Below, one piece after another: positions 40,503-55,440 of a stretch of 64,000 nucleotides of DNA. The notes under the pieces were generated by a model. The model saw only the letters and a list, made by a program, of their open reading frames with translations, was not told the DNA's origin and ran no database searches. Every line of letters begins with the position of its first letter. Positions within the stretch are counted from its first letter, which is position 1. Origin of the DNA: Synchiropus splendidus (Eukaryota; Chordata; Actinopteri; Syngnathiformes; Callionymidae); the NCBI RefSeq assembly GCF_027744825.2, contig NC_071349.1:7469001-7533000 (forward strand), in the 5' to 3' direction. The position numbers were made by a program, and so were the translations under genes.

Positions 40503-43500
40503 GTAGGTGGTGTGTGTGGGCTTGTGTTGTCACCAATGATTTGGCACATCAGTGAAACGCTGATGGCTGATGTTTTTTGCCGTCACTGTTCTCAGCATCA
40601 CTGCTGGTCAGTTGCATCCATGACTTTGGAACAGCTGGGGAAACTAACATTCCCATTAGACCATATGCAAAAAGCAAGAAAGAAAGTGAAAACTCACATT
40701 TGCCTAACAAAAATAGTTGGGAATTGTTGAAGATAAAATGCTATTTTGAGAGAAAAACTCAAGATATTTAAAATATTGAAAAAGGAAATGACCATTATGA
40801 AAACTGACAAAACAGACAAATGTGTTTTAATCTTGATTATGATAGAAACATGAAGCTCTGTTTTCAATCTCAATGAGTATGTCGCCCACGTGTGTTTCTA
40901 GCTGCAGGCACAGAAGCTATTTGTTGTTGGTCTGTTGTATAGCTGTCACACATCCCTAGTCACAGTGACGCAGTGCGTTGTTCAGAAATCATCTGGATAC
41001 ACAGATCTTCATTGGTCACAACTAGTTCAATGCCTCCTGGACAACGTACTGATGCATGTCACTGGACACAGAACACAACCCTCATGGAGTTATTGTAAAT
41101 GTTGCGGGGAATGAGAGTCTGGATTGGACATCTGTAATCAGCCTGTACATTGACAGAGAGCCTAAGCTGGTTCCACAGATCCCAGTTGAATCTGTTAAAC
41201 CAGTAAGCCGGGGTTAGAAACCTCTGGAGCATCAGGACAATGGCTCTGTGTGCAGTTACAGCAGATGTTTGCTGGACAGCTTACTGTCTCTCTGGTGCTT
41301 TCCTCATGACCTGCAGATGGTGGCACTCATTTCATTGACTTTGCTGCTCTCTGCTCTCTCAGCGCGTTTGGAACCAGTGGCAGGATTTTTGGCTGGGGTC
41401 CGACAGCCTGTCCCTGAGAGTTGAGCCTGTGATTGATGGACGATAGATTTGATTGCAGACGCTTGATCTAGCGCTGCCTTCCCTACAGATGGGTGTTGGA
41501 CTCCGTCCCAGGAAGCAGAATAATGTTGGCCGGCCAAGTAATCATTTTACTGGACAATGACGGTTCAGGAGATGAAAGATCCAGTCCTGAACCATGGTGT
41601 GCCAAGAGGGGAGCATGAAGCCGGTTGCTCTGCAGCTGCTTATCTGAGAACGATGCTGCAGTGAGGACTGAAGGGATCAATACTGGGGTGCAACTGTTTA
41701 CAAGTGTCAGACATGTTGGTGAGTGTCGGTTCATTAACTTAATGCTGCTGGAGCTCAAGTGCTTGGCTGAGCAGCTGAGAGAAGGGCAATGGTGACTTCC
41801 ACTTTCCCCATGATCATCGTTTTGCCCGTCTCTTCATGGACAGAGACAAAGAGGGTGGCAGTTCTGTTTGATGACGTCAGGTCAGTCTCGAGGTTTGTTC
41901 TGAAGTGAGGCCATGAGGGATTCATGAGGGATGTCACCAGTCACAGCTCTGGGTGTTAACATGAATTATTATGAAGTAATGAATGTTTAAATGTGTGAAA
42001 AGTTTAGAAAACAGCGACACAGCTGATACAACTGTACGCTTATCTTGCAATATATAAAAGAAGATGAACAAAACTGTCAATTAGCTTGTAGCAAGGGAAA
42101 GACTCATCATAAAGATCAAGGTCAGCCAAGTAAGGGGTCATCTCTATTAACGTTTCTTATTTGACTCACATTTCTTTTTCTATAAAGTAATTTTGTACAA
42201 ATAGATGTTTACAGCTTGTTTTTTTTTTTACAAAGCAAGTTGGAAAGTCAGTTGTTGACGTGTCAGGAGGGGAATGGGATGGGGCGGGGTTATGGGCTGG
42301 GTGTGTGGCTTTGGACGCCCTGTTTCAAAATCCTAGCTAAAAACCTGGTGACCGAAGAACCAGCCAGGGGTCGCTGCTAGCTCTTCTTAGCATTGAAAGA
42401 GAGCTCCTGTTAAGATCAGCTGGATGTGCAGAAGAGAGTGGGTTGATCCAGAAGTTCTTCATTTAGAAAGAAATACCTGCTAACATACACACCATGCTAA
42501 ACTTATAGTTGGGCTAGAACACGGGGATCAGTGAGGTTATCATGCAGTCAGCTGGTAGTCGTTTGTGCTGCCAGGACGTGTCAGAAGATCAAGCCGTTGT
42601 GATGTTGGTCTCTGATCTGAAGCTTCTTAGAACCACGTCTCTGGAGCTTGAAGCTCACTTCATGACTCGGTCCAAGTGCTCCACTCTTCATGAAACATTC
42701 AGCAACTATTAAGTGGTGTGGCACCATGTGATTTGCTTTTCCATCCTCCACCAGTGGCACAAGCAAAGCTGAACATACCTGGAAACAAGTCCCTTAATTT
42801 GTCAGAGCTAAACTTGTGGTGACAGCGCTCGGTTCATTCTGTGGGCAAACAATCCCAGAGTCGTTCTCGGGCGACACTTCACAGAGGTGCATTCCAAGTG
42901 GTGGTCGGATCACTGGGGTGGACCTCCGTTGGTGTCCTGGAGTCCCACTCCAGAGGAGATTCTAGCAGCAGAATATATCAGATATATTGAGCTCAATGAC
43001 GACGGACCGATTCACTCCTCAGAGGCGGGAGAAATAGGGGGGGTTCCAGAGGACGCACCCCCTGCTGGTCAGTTGTGTTTGCCCTTGGTTCAAATAGCTC
43101 ATCCCCTTTACCCAGTGTGCGCTTTACTGAGTAAGCTTACAGGAGTGGACCCCCGGGGTTGGAGTTCAGGGTCAGTGAACTGTTGGAGGTTTACATGATG
43201 ATATTTTAATCCTGGTTGAGTGGAAGTAGACAGGGAAGTGTAATGGTTAGTTTCTTCCTCTCCTCCTTCATCAGGGAGTGTTCACGGCTGATATTACACT
43301 ACAGTTCCATGAAGATGGCACTCACACTGGCAACCCGGGACATTGGAGCCGTTCAGTTTAGGCACATTTGGGGTGCTCAGCTTCCAGAGATGATGCTCCA
43401 TATTTCCCCATAGCTCCCCTGTAAACACGGAGCTCCTGGTTTTGGGTCGGCTGTATTGGGAACAGCAGCGGGGGCAGGCAGGTCGGCTCGCCGTGGTTAC

Positions 43501-46500
43501 AGCTTTTTTTGGAGCAGTTTTCAGGTTGATCGGATTCACTCCATTTACTCGTCTGAGTGTGCAGGTATGTAGGGCAGCACGGCCCATTATTCACCACAAA
43601 CAGAGCAGCTTGAGGCTTAATTTTCTCAGCAGCCAGAATAATTCATTTCAACACGCCGAGCTGCAGGAAGTGGTTCACAAGGACTTGTCTGCTTGGATCT
43701 ATCACAAAACATTCCAAGTGTGTGTTGGAAATGTACGATTGAGACTGTTGAGTAGCCGTTGGTGCAGGTGAAGGTCAGGTCCGTGAAGCTGGTGAGTCAG
43801 ACACCTGCTGCTGCACATTCCTCTGGTGTCTGCTGGTGTCTTACTTACTCTATCGGTGAGTTCTCTGTGAGACAGGGGCAGGTTGATCACCACTTGGTCA
43901 GTCCTCTCAATAAACCTGGTCACAGTGACAAGTCTGGGCTGTTCTCTTTGTTCCCCAGGACCAGCCACAGCAGCAGGCACTGGCTGAATGGAGCAGGTCT
44001 TGAATGGATCCTGACAACAAGCCCGTTTCTCAGGCACTGACAGCTGCCTCAGGCTTTGTCACCATTATAGTGTGTCTGAATAGAAACTTTCTGCTGAAGT
44101 CCAGTGAGGTTCCTGTAGTGAGCCTCTCATCTAAGACGTCATTCAAGGAGTAGTGCAGTTGGAATCTGCTCCTGGTGCTGCACTGATGGATAAGCCTGGG
44201 ACTAGTACGCCAGGCCCTTTGGACTTTTCTCTGTGCTTAGCTCCATTCTGCTCTTGCCTGAAGAATGATGTTAGCAAGTTTGCACACAAACATCTGCATG
44301 GCTTGGTGACTCAGGATAAAGCAGTGGTGTGTGAGGACAGTTGTGAGGACACCCAGGATGTGACTGATGCTGAGATATTCGTTGATTTACTGATGGTGTA
44401 CCAAGAACCACGCATTGTTTCAGCACACCTCCATCTGTGGCTCCTGCTGTTGTTGGGTTTGTGCATGTTAACTGTGATCATTTCTTGTTCAAAGTGAAAC
44501 TGCGATGGTGGATGGCGCTCTTGAAAACGTACAGTCAAGGTGTTGGGTGTATTTTGAAGCTCCATTTAGCAGTCTTAAAATACTGCATAGCGAGTACAGT
44601 ATTTCTTCTCGGAGGGAGGGCGTGCTTCCTCCTTGATTCGGGTCAGTCAGCATTATCCATATTTGATTATCCTGCAGTGTTGGCTGCCGTAACTCACCAG
44701 TGTATATTACAGTTGTGTTCTCACTCTGTCACTAAAGGGGAGTGCAGTTCTGCTGGTGCTCATGTCATGTCACTATAGATTAGGGCCCCGGTCCGGCCAC
44801 CCGTCCCAGTACTGATGGATTATTGCCCTAATACAGCCGCATGGCGGGATGGAAGGAGAAGTGTTTTCTCAGAGCACTCAAAAGCTTAACACACACCCAC
44901 AGTTTGGGATTCTCCTGGTAGTTTGTCTGGCTTGTTAGTCGCCCGTCCCTCCCAGAACAATGACAGCTGTCAGCGTACATGCATGCAAACATGGCACCCA
45001 TTACTATACCGCCCTATCACAGACGCATATGTTGTCCCCCACACTCTCCCTCTTAAGCAGGCAGTAATCACTGACCTACATTTGTAAATACAAGAGTTGT
45101 ACATGGTCGGTGGACTGGAGGTCACAGATGCAGAGACAGACTTGAGACAGACCACCTCTGGACCACCACACACTAGGTGTTGCAGTCACTTCTTCAGAGT
45201 TTCAAATAGGTTTACACCGGGCTGCCCACAAACACAGCAACACTTTAAAATCTGGAATTCCACTGATGGTGCCTGGGAAACTAGCCTCACGATGGCTTCA
45301 GCATCAGTGAAGTTGAGCTTATGTTGTATGTTTGTAAATACAGACTCACAGAGGGCCAACTGGAGCAAAGCCGTGTGACTTACTGTTAGTATTACTTCAT
45401 CGTTGAGTTATGTTTTCAACTTTTATGTGTGCCATATTGTTGTAATAAAAGATGCCACATTATTTCCAGTGTTGCTGAGATGACTTAACAATAGAATATA
45501 GTCATTTCTAAAACATAGATAAATAAATTCAAGCCCGCGGCTGTGCTTAAGTGTTGGCTCAGCTTTTTGGCAGAAGGGATAAATTATTGTGATACAGAGC
45601 AATTGGTAGCTGCGGTGGACGTACTACCTTTGTACTTGTGTGTTTTATCTACTGCAGTTCTGAAGGCCAGAGCAGGCCCCTCAAACTCGGAGAACCTAAT
45701 GAGTGTTGGGGTTGTGTTCTTGACGTCTTCAAATGTGAGCTCTGTTGTCACCATGGTTACATCCAGCCTGGCCCTCCTGGTGCAGTCTGACTGGATGTTG
45801 GGGTCAGCGACAACAACAAATATTTGAAACCTGAATTGAGTCTGACATTTACTTTTGTCGGGTCCGATTAGTGAAAGGGCGACCCAGTCACCCGCAAACA
45901 AGTATCAGACCTGGTGACAGTGTCACTTCAGGCAGCAATGGCGACTGCAATACTGCCCCCCTTTGTTTGTGCTGCACCACAGCTCTGGGCAAGAGAAGAC
46001 CGGAAGAGCAATGCCTCGCTGATCAGTGATCTTCAGTGAAGACTGCAGTGGAAATGGATCAAATGGTTTGTGTTGAGTTTCGCGAGTCCAAGCTTGTGAT
46101 GTCGTTCCTGTTGTCACCACTCATGGGATTAGAGGAAACCCGTAGCTGTAAATCCAGGGATGAGCTGGTGGCACATCCGTGACTGAAGGATTTGACTCAA
46201 CGCCACTGTTGCAGCGGTGAGATGTGCCATGACATGACATGGATCCATCTGAGTCCCGGCTGATCTTTTCTCTGCATGCGAGCTGTGAATGAGACCAAAC
46301 AATGAGGTTGACTAGGTCACTGTCAATCCTGGCTTCAGTTTAGTTATTTGTCAGTCAGCACAAAAAAACTTACTGTATGTGTACTGTGTGTTTTAGGGTC
46401 AAATGGATGCAGTAAAGGTACAAATGTGTGCTTTCTTGTAGAAGATTTTTTGTCATGAAGCAGGTTTGTTTCCCACGAACGGCTACTTTTCAAGCAGATT

Positions 46501-49500
46501 TCCACCCAAAGGGCAGTGTTTGATATCAATGTAAGTTGATCAGAAATAGGATCAGTGCGTGTACACAGCTGAACAGAAGTTGGGGACGCTGCTATTGACA
46601 TCACCAACTCTGTTTTTACCATTCAAGTACACATCCCATTTCCTCCAAAAGATAAGCGCTGTGTCCGAGCCTCAGCTGCGAGCCATCTGTCACTCACAGG
46701 ACTGCTCTTCCACTGCGTCCCAACATCCCTCTTTCATGGAACAGATCAGCTTTAAGCCTTGTTAGTTGATCAGGTACGTGAGGGAAAATATTTGGCAGAT
46801 GTTGATGTTTGTTTTTGCAATCAAACGTAATTATCTACATTTTCAGCGACACCCTGACAGACAGCACTTTTGGTTGTACATGAATGTCTTTGGTACAGAG
46901 GGTTTGCAGTTTTCAGTCAAAATAATCTCTTTTGTGATCTGCATGATTAAAGATGACCTGAAGCAAAACAGGTCGTCGACACCTGCTGGCAAAGATTCAG
47001 TTCTGGAGCCGTCTAAATCGTCATCGTTTAGAAATCAATAAGGAGTTGTGTATAATGGACAGAGCTTTCATCCACAGCACAACGTGAGTCCAGGTCCCTC
47101 CAGCTGTGTCTACTGGATCCTCTGAAGTCCATCCATTGTAAAAAGCTTTCAGTTTGACTGCAGCGCTGTGCATGACCCCAGAGAGCACATGGACTTTTAT
47201 ATATAGATGGAGGTCAAGGGTTAATCTGTGCTGCGGTATCTTCAGATGATGTGACCCACTTTCTCTCATCGGCAGCCTCCCCCGTCAGATCACGGGCCGG
47301 CACTGCTGAGCCAACACCAACAAACACTGAGCACAGGTCATGTGAGCAGAAGATCAGTGTGAGGAGGAACTGAAGCTGGATTTTCATCCTGTCACCATAC
47401 ATGACACACTCAGAGTGAAGTCCATGTAAGGTGGAGCAGCTCCAGTGTGTTGTTCTGCCTCGTTTGAGTTCAGCCCTCCAACAAATAGACTCTATGACTC
47501 TATGAGTCATTGTCACTGCTCCTTCCTCCAGCGGCGATGGTCAGCTGAGCCCACCATATTCAGAGGTTACTGTCACTGAAGAGAACAGTTGAGCACGAGT
47601 TGGAGAGACCAAATCCCATGGTGGCTTTGGAATGCCTTGTGCTCTTCAGGTGGAGTTGAAGTGCAAATCAATTGTGCTATTTTCCAGAGATGTCCAGCAG
47701 GGGTCTTAAATAATCTAGAAGTAAAACACACCAAGTACACTACTTCTCTCACGACTCTAGGTGCCAACAATATTGCATCTCAGAGTAGAAACTAGTGTTG
47801 CAGTTGAGACCAGTGAAACCGAAGACAGAGTCAAGACCAACACCACGGAGGGCTAGTTCTGTATTCAGTTTGGTCTTGGTCTCGCTTCCCTCATTGCTCT
47901 TGGTCTCATGTCAGTCCTTGTTTAAGGATTATTTTGCTCCTTCACTTTGTGACTGGATCTCACTAAAGAGGGGCTCCCAGAGGCCCATCTTTTCATTTAG
48001 AAATGCATTTACTCCTACTGATGCTGAAACCTATTTTCGTATGGGATCCATGCAACTGTTTCCTGGCTGAAGCTGGAGCTGGCTGAACATCAGAACCACA
48101 ACATGTATTCTGTAGGCCCAGGATGAGTTGCTGCTGTTAAACTTTTTACTTACTGCTGCACTTAACATTGCAGAAGGAGCTCTGCTCCCACAATGTGCTG
48201 TGTTCTCTGTTCCGTCTCACTCAAACCACCTCCCCGCGTGTGTTAGAGAATCAAACGTGGATAAGAGGAAGAGTGATGTTACACTGATGTGCTGTGTTTC
48301 ACCCTGCGACCTCTCGTAAAAGTTACATCGCGTTTAAACGGCCGCCTCAGACGGAGGCTGTTGATGCGAGGCCTCTGTGAGTGTGTTTGTTGGAGCTGAC
48401 ATGAAGCCTGTGTCGAGCTTGTGTGGTCGTTGTGCTCAGTCTGCTGCAATACATTTCACTTAGGGAGAGCTTTGTCGGAAGCAGGGTCAGCAAAGGCTCA
48501 GCTCTCTTGCTCGTGCTGGTCGCTGTCACCCAGAATACGCGAAACAAGAGGTGGATTTGATCGGCCTGTCTGGAGGTTTTCCAAGCTCGTCGCGGTGATG
48601 ACATTTTCCCAGGGTGGTTTTGCCCCCGAAGTGTGTATCTGGAGCCATTAGGTCGGGTGTTCTGTTATCAAGTGAAAGAAGCAGGTCAAAAAAGTTGTTG
48701 CACTTTCTGAGGCTAAATATACTCTGGCTATATGAAGCAGCGCCTCTCGTGAAATATTAATTTCAGCGCTTGCCGTAGGCCAACAATGGTGAGTTTCCTT
48801 GTGTCTGTGAGCCAGAAGTTTCTCCACGCTTTTCCTACGGATTTCCCTGAGAGCACGAGGGTCAGAGGGCGGTCGTGTTTTTAATCAGAGTGGCTGGAGC
48901 GTGACTGCATTATGCTTTGTTAGAGATGAGAGGGATGAAGAGGTCAGTGGAGCGTTCACACGCACCAGCTACTTTCACCATTGAGATTTTAGACCCCCAT
49001 GAGCTCAGTTGTTGGTCCAAGGTTCAGAGTCCAGTGGAGTCTTCTTTGTCGTCACAACAGACGAAACTGACATCATACGAGTGGATTTTAGTAGTCTTAA
49101 TAATATTTTTGATTGATTTGAGAAACAGAGTGAAGGGAGTGTTTCCTCTTGTCTGCTGCTCAGTTCTTCTACATTCATGTTGTATTATGTGCAGTAGTAC
49201 ACTGTTGCCTCCGCAGTCTGATAGCAGACGTGGAACTATGCAGTAGTTGTGCCTAGTTTCTCTGGAAAGTAATTTTTACTTTTCACCAAAATGCGGGAAT
49301 TATGAAACCTAAGCTAATGACTGGAATAAAATGTTTCCACTGCTTTTGTTCACAAACTAAAGATTGTGTCTGAAAGAGCTGGCTAGTTTCCACCTATGCT
49401 CGAGAGGTTGCTGTTGAAATGTGTGCAAGCATCCATTTGTGTAGGCAGAAGTTGACCTGCATAAGATCACTTTCCTTCCTGCTCCTGTGCACTGACAGAG

Positions 49501-52500
49501 GGTTTGCTTGTTGGCTGCTGCCATGATGTGTGACGCTGTGAGACAGGAGCTGCACTTCACCCCCCGAGGCTCCAGACGGGGTGATCCAGCATCTCCTTCT
49601 CTGACACACTTTAGCTTAGCACCTGTGAATTATAGATAGCCATACTATAATAATTTCAACAGCAGCATTGCGCTCCCTCATTTTCCTCTACTCCTGACAG
49701 TGGAGCTCATTTACCAGAGGTGAGCAGCTTTAGGAGCTTCTCTCTGAAGTAACAGATGCTAGCAGGATTGTCTGTTTGATAGATCCATGACATGGTAAGC
49801 GTCTGAAGTCCTGCCTACATCTGACTCTTCAGTGTCATTGTCATATGGCCCAATTGCCCTTCAGTATGATCTGAAACACGAATGGAACCTTCTGTCAGAT
49901 GGAAGGCAGAGTTCCCGTATCCTGCAGAAGAAGACTTGACGTCTCATACATGGCCTTCTTCTCTGCCCAAGTCTCAAGTTTTTAACCCTGTCTGACAGAC
50001 TCAAACGTGTGAAGATAGTTTGGCTTGTGATCAGCAGGTTCTTTGACTGGGGTTTCACCGTTGCCTGAGGGCTTGGTAGGTTCCTCCAGAAGAGTTTGCT
50101 CATGCCTTAAAGCAACTCATCCTGAGAAGCATATTCCAGTGAGGCAGCACTAAAGCATGGAGAAGACAGTTCCTCTCTTGGAGCTCAAGAAACCATCTGG
50201 TCTCTGCTGATGAAAACTCACGAGGCTCAACAAGACAGAGCTCCAAGTCCCTTTGAGATAGCTTGCCATCATCAGATTCAAAATGAAGCTGAATTTTTCA
50301 GATCCTCCGTGCGTCATAGTTCCTCCTGTATCATGAGCTCCCAGAGAGACAGATGGAGGTGTTGCGCCCGCGGGCCCCGAAACAGCTGGACTGGAGAGAG
50401 ATCCGAGCCACGCAAGCTAATTTGCTTAATGCTGCTGTCAGAGGTTGACGTTGAGTTTGAAGGGAAGGGCGCCGGAGTTCAACTCGCTGTGATTCATTCT
50501 CATGCATGCACAGTCGACCGCAGTCGACTTTTCCAACTGCAGGAACTTGAGATGTGCTGAAACAAAATTTTAATGTGTTGTCAATCAAGAAAGAAGGACA
50601 TTTAACCTTGAGAAATTCAGATTTAAAAGGCATTTTAGTGGTTGATTTATTTTTCATTGCCCAGAAATACTGTCCCAACATGCATCACAGGGACTGCATG
50701 GTTCCTCTGGCCTCAAGTTTGGCCCCACGGAAGAGTGTGGCCTTCGTGTACCGGTGTTGGTCCCATCATTACTGTGAGACTGTGAGTGAGTGAACTGAGT
50801 GGCTTCTGTGCCTGTCGCCGGGGCCACTTACTGACTCAATGGAGCAATGAAGGAGAAAAAGTGCTGGTAGAAAATAGTGTGTCCGACATGATAAGAGTCA
50901 AGAAGAGATCAGGTAAAACCTCTGTCAATAGAAATAGGTTTGGATCAGCTTTCAGTGGGCTTCGTCAAAGGTGGTCTTTTATTTTGCTTAAAAACAAGAG
51001 TGTTGTGTTGGGCTGCCTGTCGGAGCTGGAGTCTTTAGCTCCATGACAGCCTGCGGTGAGTGTGCAAGTGTTGTTTGGCAGACTGCCGCGCGACGCTCTG
51101 ACAGGAGGCCTATTAGCTGTTCATTCATGACTGACCCTCACTCCCTCCCTGTCCAATCAGCTGCAGGCTCTCAGTGGTCCAGCCAGACGTGACAGCTGCT
51201 ATGGAGGCTCTGCTTCACCTCGACTCTGGCAGGTTTTGGGAGCGGGCATGTCCGCTGGCGTATGCTAGCTTTCGCTGGGATTACTGCAGCATTTTAAAGC
51301 CCACATGGCACAATGAGGCCAACTCAGCAGCACCAAGCCAGGCTCTCTGGCCTTTTGTGGGTCCGGCTTGGTGATTCATGCTAGGCTTCCGGGCCTTCAG
51401 CTAATGATTATTCGTGGTGATATATTTAGCCATGTGACTCATTAAGGTCCTGGTTCTGACCTCCCTTCGTACCTCCTGTTGACTATCATTGGGGGTGACA
51501 ATCCCCATCTCCTAGAAAGTTTCCTAAATGTCAAACAGCGCTTGCATCACTGGGGAGCACATCCAGCCTTCACTGGCCTTTACTGTGGATGCACAATACT
51601 GGCATGTGTTTGGAAATGTCACAAACAAAACATTACTGAGCCATGATTTGATAGAAAAAGGAAGGGCTTCCTTTCAGCCTGTCGACAACAAACAACTTTT
51701 ACTGTCTTTATTCAAACTCTGTGAGTGTGTTTACACACTCATCTTTTTTTTTTTACCAATTTAATCTGCTCTTTACCTGTTTCAACTGTCTGTCTTTGAT
51801 CTGCCAGTGTGATTGTTGTGCTAAAACTGGTGGCACAGTTCAACTTTCCTGTTGGATCACCTGAAGGGGACCCCACTCTGTGGTCACTCTGTGCTGTGGG
51901 AATGATGCAGACCACTCTGACTGGGCCCAAGGGTGGGTGGTCCTGCTGTTGTGTCAGTCGTGTTGTGGCAGTCCTAATGTAAGGTGGACGACCCTACCAT
52001 GGCACTTGCTCCACCGCACATTCACTCAGCTATTGCTGACCTGTGTTATCTATGTGAATGTCCCTATGTGTTCTGAAATTTTAATCTTTTAGAAACCTGT
52101 TTTTCTAACTTATTACTAGCACCTTGTTTGAGGAAATGTGTGGTAGAGACTGTTCTCGACCTCCTTTAACATCACAGGAGTCAAACATTTCTAATGACTT
52201 AAAATCTAACCTTGTTGTTTTATTCACTTTCATTTAAATAGCTTGTCCATATATCTGAGTCAAGCCAGTGTCATGACAGAGCATGTCTCTGCTGTCACGC
52301 TGCAACAACCACAAAAATATTTTGTTGAATATTTTGTTGACTTTGAATTGTTGTTGCCAATGCATACAATAATCATGCATATACTAATAGTCACCTGCAG
52401 CGTCTGTGTTACACAGTTTTCTGTGGTCAGGGACTAACTAAATATTGCAATAGTTGAAAGAGCTAGATGTGTGGATATGGATGATAGGAAACAACATTCT

Positions 52501-55080
52501 CCTGCATTGTTTTGTGAAAGAGTCTGTTTGTACTGATTCAAAGTTTGGTGAAGAAAAGTTAGCAGTTGTGAGTGCAGACAATTCTGCCCGTGTTCTTCAC
52601 TTGAACTGCAATAATATCACTGCACTGTGCAGTCTGATGGGAGGACATCTCCACAGTTGTGTATCAGAGCTGTGACAGACATGGTGTTCTTGCTCTGTGG
52701 CTCTGCTTCCTTTCACGGCTCCAAATCCCCCTTCAATATTTAAACCTCAAGGAAGCCTTCATGTTTCATTTAAATGAGCCAAAATGTGAGAACCACTGTC
52801 TGTAGTTGGAACGCTGAACCATGGGGAACGACGGCTGTTAAACTGCGCTCTTCCCTTGTCTTCCAGAGAGACACGGCCCTCAAGTGAGCTGGATGAAAAC
52901 ACTGGAAGTGCAGTAAATAAGTGAGAGGTCAGAGCTTCTGACATTTAGCTTTGGGCGCCGTAAAGTTCCTCTCCAGAAGCATCCTAGCAGAAAAATTGAT
53001 TTCAAGTGCAAGACATTTTACAAGGATGACATGAGATACAGACATTCAGCCACGAATGTGAATTTGTAGAGTAAAAGACCAAATCCAGCGCAGACTCTGT
53101 GGCCATTTTCTAAATATTCCATTGCTCGCTTGTTTCTTGGATTGTTTTACTCAAGGGAATGTGTATTTGGGGTCTCTCTTCTGGACACCTTTAGGAACAA
53201 AGAGACATATGAATCCCCAAAAATATTCTTTTTGACTGTGAACAGACTGAACAGCATGTGAGATGATGGTGGAGCATGGTCCTGTCAGTGGTCTTAGTGA
53301 AGCTACTTGAAGCATGAGTGGAGGACAATCACATGTCCAAGGAAAAGGCGAAGAGTATCTCATCCCTGTACCTGAAGATACCATCTTGCCCTTAGACAAA
53401 TGTAGATCTACCGAGGCCTTAGAAAAGTCCAGCATGAACCTCACTTGTTATCTCTGTTCAGCTGAGCACATTAATAGTCACCTGGACCCTAAATCTTCAC
53501 CAACAAACCGACCCTCAAACATACCATGTGACCGAAACCTAAATGTTCCAGAATCAGCCCCAGTAGCTCAGAGCTTCCCTCTGCACTGACGGTTCAGCTG
53601 ACACTCGCTGCCGAATGTGAGCATCTGATGGCATCTGTGCCTTTAATTCTCTGTTGATGAGGCTCACTGAGCAGTTAAGCCATTTTCAGTCTGGCTGGCA
53701 GATCTGGTGTCTGCTCTCGTCCCGCACATGCTCACCAAATATTTAACCACCACCGAAGTCGGTTCTCGGTTCTCAGAGTCAACATGCCTTCAAGCAAGGC
53801 CCGTGGCACCTCCGTGTTTCCAAATGCCTCCTTAGCCAAATTCCACCCAGCATAGCTGGCTGTGATGGTTCTGAGGTTCTCTCAGTTGTTCAGGGCCCAT
53901 CCATATGAAGATGTTTGGGCTCAGCAAGACATTTCTTGGAACCCTAGGAACCAGCCTTTCAGTCCTAGTGCAGATGGACCAGACTAGAGGTGGGACGATA
54001 TGGGTAGCTCACGATTAGAAACTGTGGCATTTTGGCCCACAATAAGTGAAATTTCATCAACCATATATCACATTATATGTAATTGGAACAGAAAAAAGAA
54101 CCTTAAAAATGAAAACGTCACGTAATGATGCACGATTATTCAATGTACTAAGAAAATTGAGCTCAAAGAAAAGAAACGTGCATTTGCATAGTGCCTCACT
54201 GCCTCCAGTCTTGTAAATATAAGCAATGTACAGCTGCACATGTTAAAAGGTGATGTCACAGTGGAAAACTGCAATGCATTGTAGGTTCTCTGGAAAGTTT
54301 GTTTACAACACCTCTGCGTTGTTTCCTTTTAGAAGTCCGTCTCTTAAACTTTGATCATGATGGAAACGCGCTGTGTCATTTGCTGCTGCACTTGTTCCCA
54401 TGACTGTTTTGGAAAAACTTTGCTGTGCGATAGTTCCCATTTCATTAATGGTGGTAGAGCCAAGGACTCCGGTCCCAGAAGCAACAGTGATGCACCGTAT
54501 AGCCTGGACAGCAGCAACACGTTATTGTGTTCACAGCAGTTTTGACTGGAAAGTTTGACTAAACAAGCTCTGAGTCAAAGCGTTAGCAAAGCTAATGTCA
54601 AAGTAGCCCACATACCTTCACTCATTGAGGCTTCATTTTCAGTTTGTTGAAGGTTTTTAGACGGTTGTTTTTTTTTTCTTGTTCACAACATGCTTTGACC
54701 AAATAATGAATCGAATCATGTTCGGTCGAATCAGGTTCACTACTATCAAGGCAAGAAATAGGCAGATCATCGTAATTTGGAGTTTATTGAATCTATCAGT
54801 CTTTGCTCTTTCTCAAACGTAATCATTTTGTAATGGACATTGCGGACACAAAATTATTTGAAAAGCAGTCTTTGGACTTTGGCTTGTTTCACAGGGAGAA
54901 ACAGTAAAAAGCCACACACTCTTCTAAAGTACATTTAGCCTTTGCATTGAAATAGTTGCATTCCTTCTTATGGCAGTTTTTGACATGCTGATATTGACAT
55001 GCTAGAGTGCAACTCAGGTTCTCCTTTGAAAAGGTGTCGGTTCATGGTGATCTCACATTTGAATCATTTTTTAATTCATT
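40503..55080. other. samd5: Long stretch without recognised genes (probably samd5 intron, then intergenic)
   Basis: Fourteen kilobases with only short, uncharacteristic open frames on both strands. A possible degenerate dispersed repeat is near 47800-47915, with repeated GAGACC/GGTCTTGGTCTC motifs. I saw no exon ending in the expected short SAMD5 C-terminus, no tRNA and no conserved protein segment. In mammals samd5 has one very large intron, so part of this is likely intronic. Confidence 0.5.
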
Positions 55081-55084
55081 TTAT

Positions 55085-55440
55085 CCCATTGTTTTTTTTT
55101 TTTGTTTTTTTTTTTAATGAAAATGTTGAACTTCTTTCTCCCTGCTTTGCAGTGTCTGTAGCCTTATTTTTTGCTTTGAATCAGTGTCCACCAAGCTCTC
55201 AGCTTCTTGAGCTGCTGGATTTCCAAAGGAACTTTCCCCTCCATCGTCTTCTTCACCATTTATGTTTTTGTTATCTTGGCTATGTAATTCTTTCATGTCA
55301 ACATCCTGGGCAGGTTGTGCCTTTTCTAAATCTTGATTGTTACTCACTGCATCGTCATCTTTCTCACCTAGAATCAGTGTGCTCTCATCAGCTGTCATGT
55401 CCACTTGCTTGGTCTTATCTGGAAAGAAATAATATTTTTA
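55085..55440 (-). other. Minus-strand acidic ORF with acceptor-like start and A-rich tail (unidentified)
   Basis: Read on the minus strand, a ttatttctttccag acceptor-like sequence (about 55433-55420) leads into an open frame from about 55419 to a TAA at 55116-55114. It reads DKTKQVDMTADESTLILGEK, then an Asp/Glu/Asn/Gln-rich hydrophilic stretch, and ends KEVQHFH. Immediately after the stop is an A-rich run (55115-55090, broken by single C). It may be a terminal exon, a retrocopy 3' end or chance. I do not recognise the protein. Confidence 0.35.

Noticed and set aside
40503..40730. Continuation of the samd5 frame past 40502
   Set aside because: The added residues are not SAMD5-like, and a good gtaggt donor sits at the known intron position.
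42887..43198. 103-codon + strand frame
   Set aside because: No homology recognised and no splice or promoter context.
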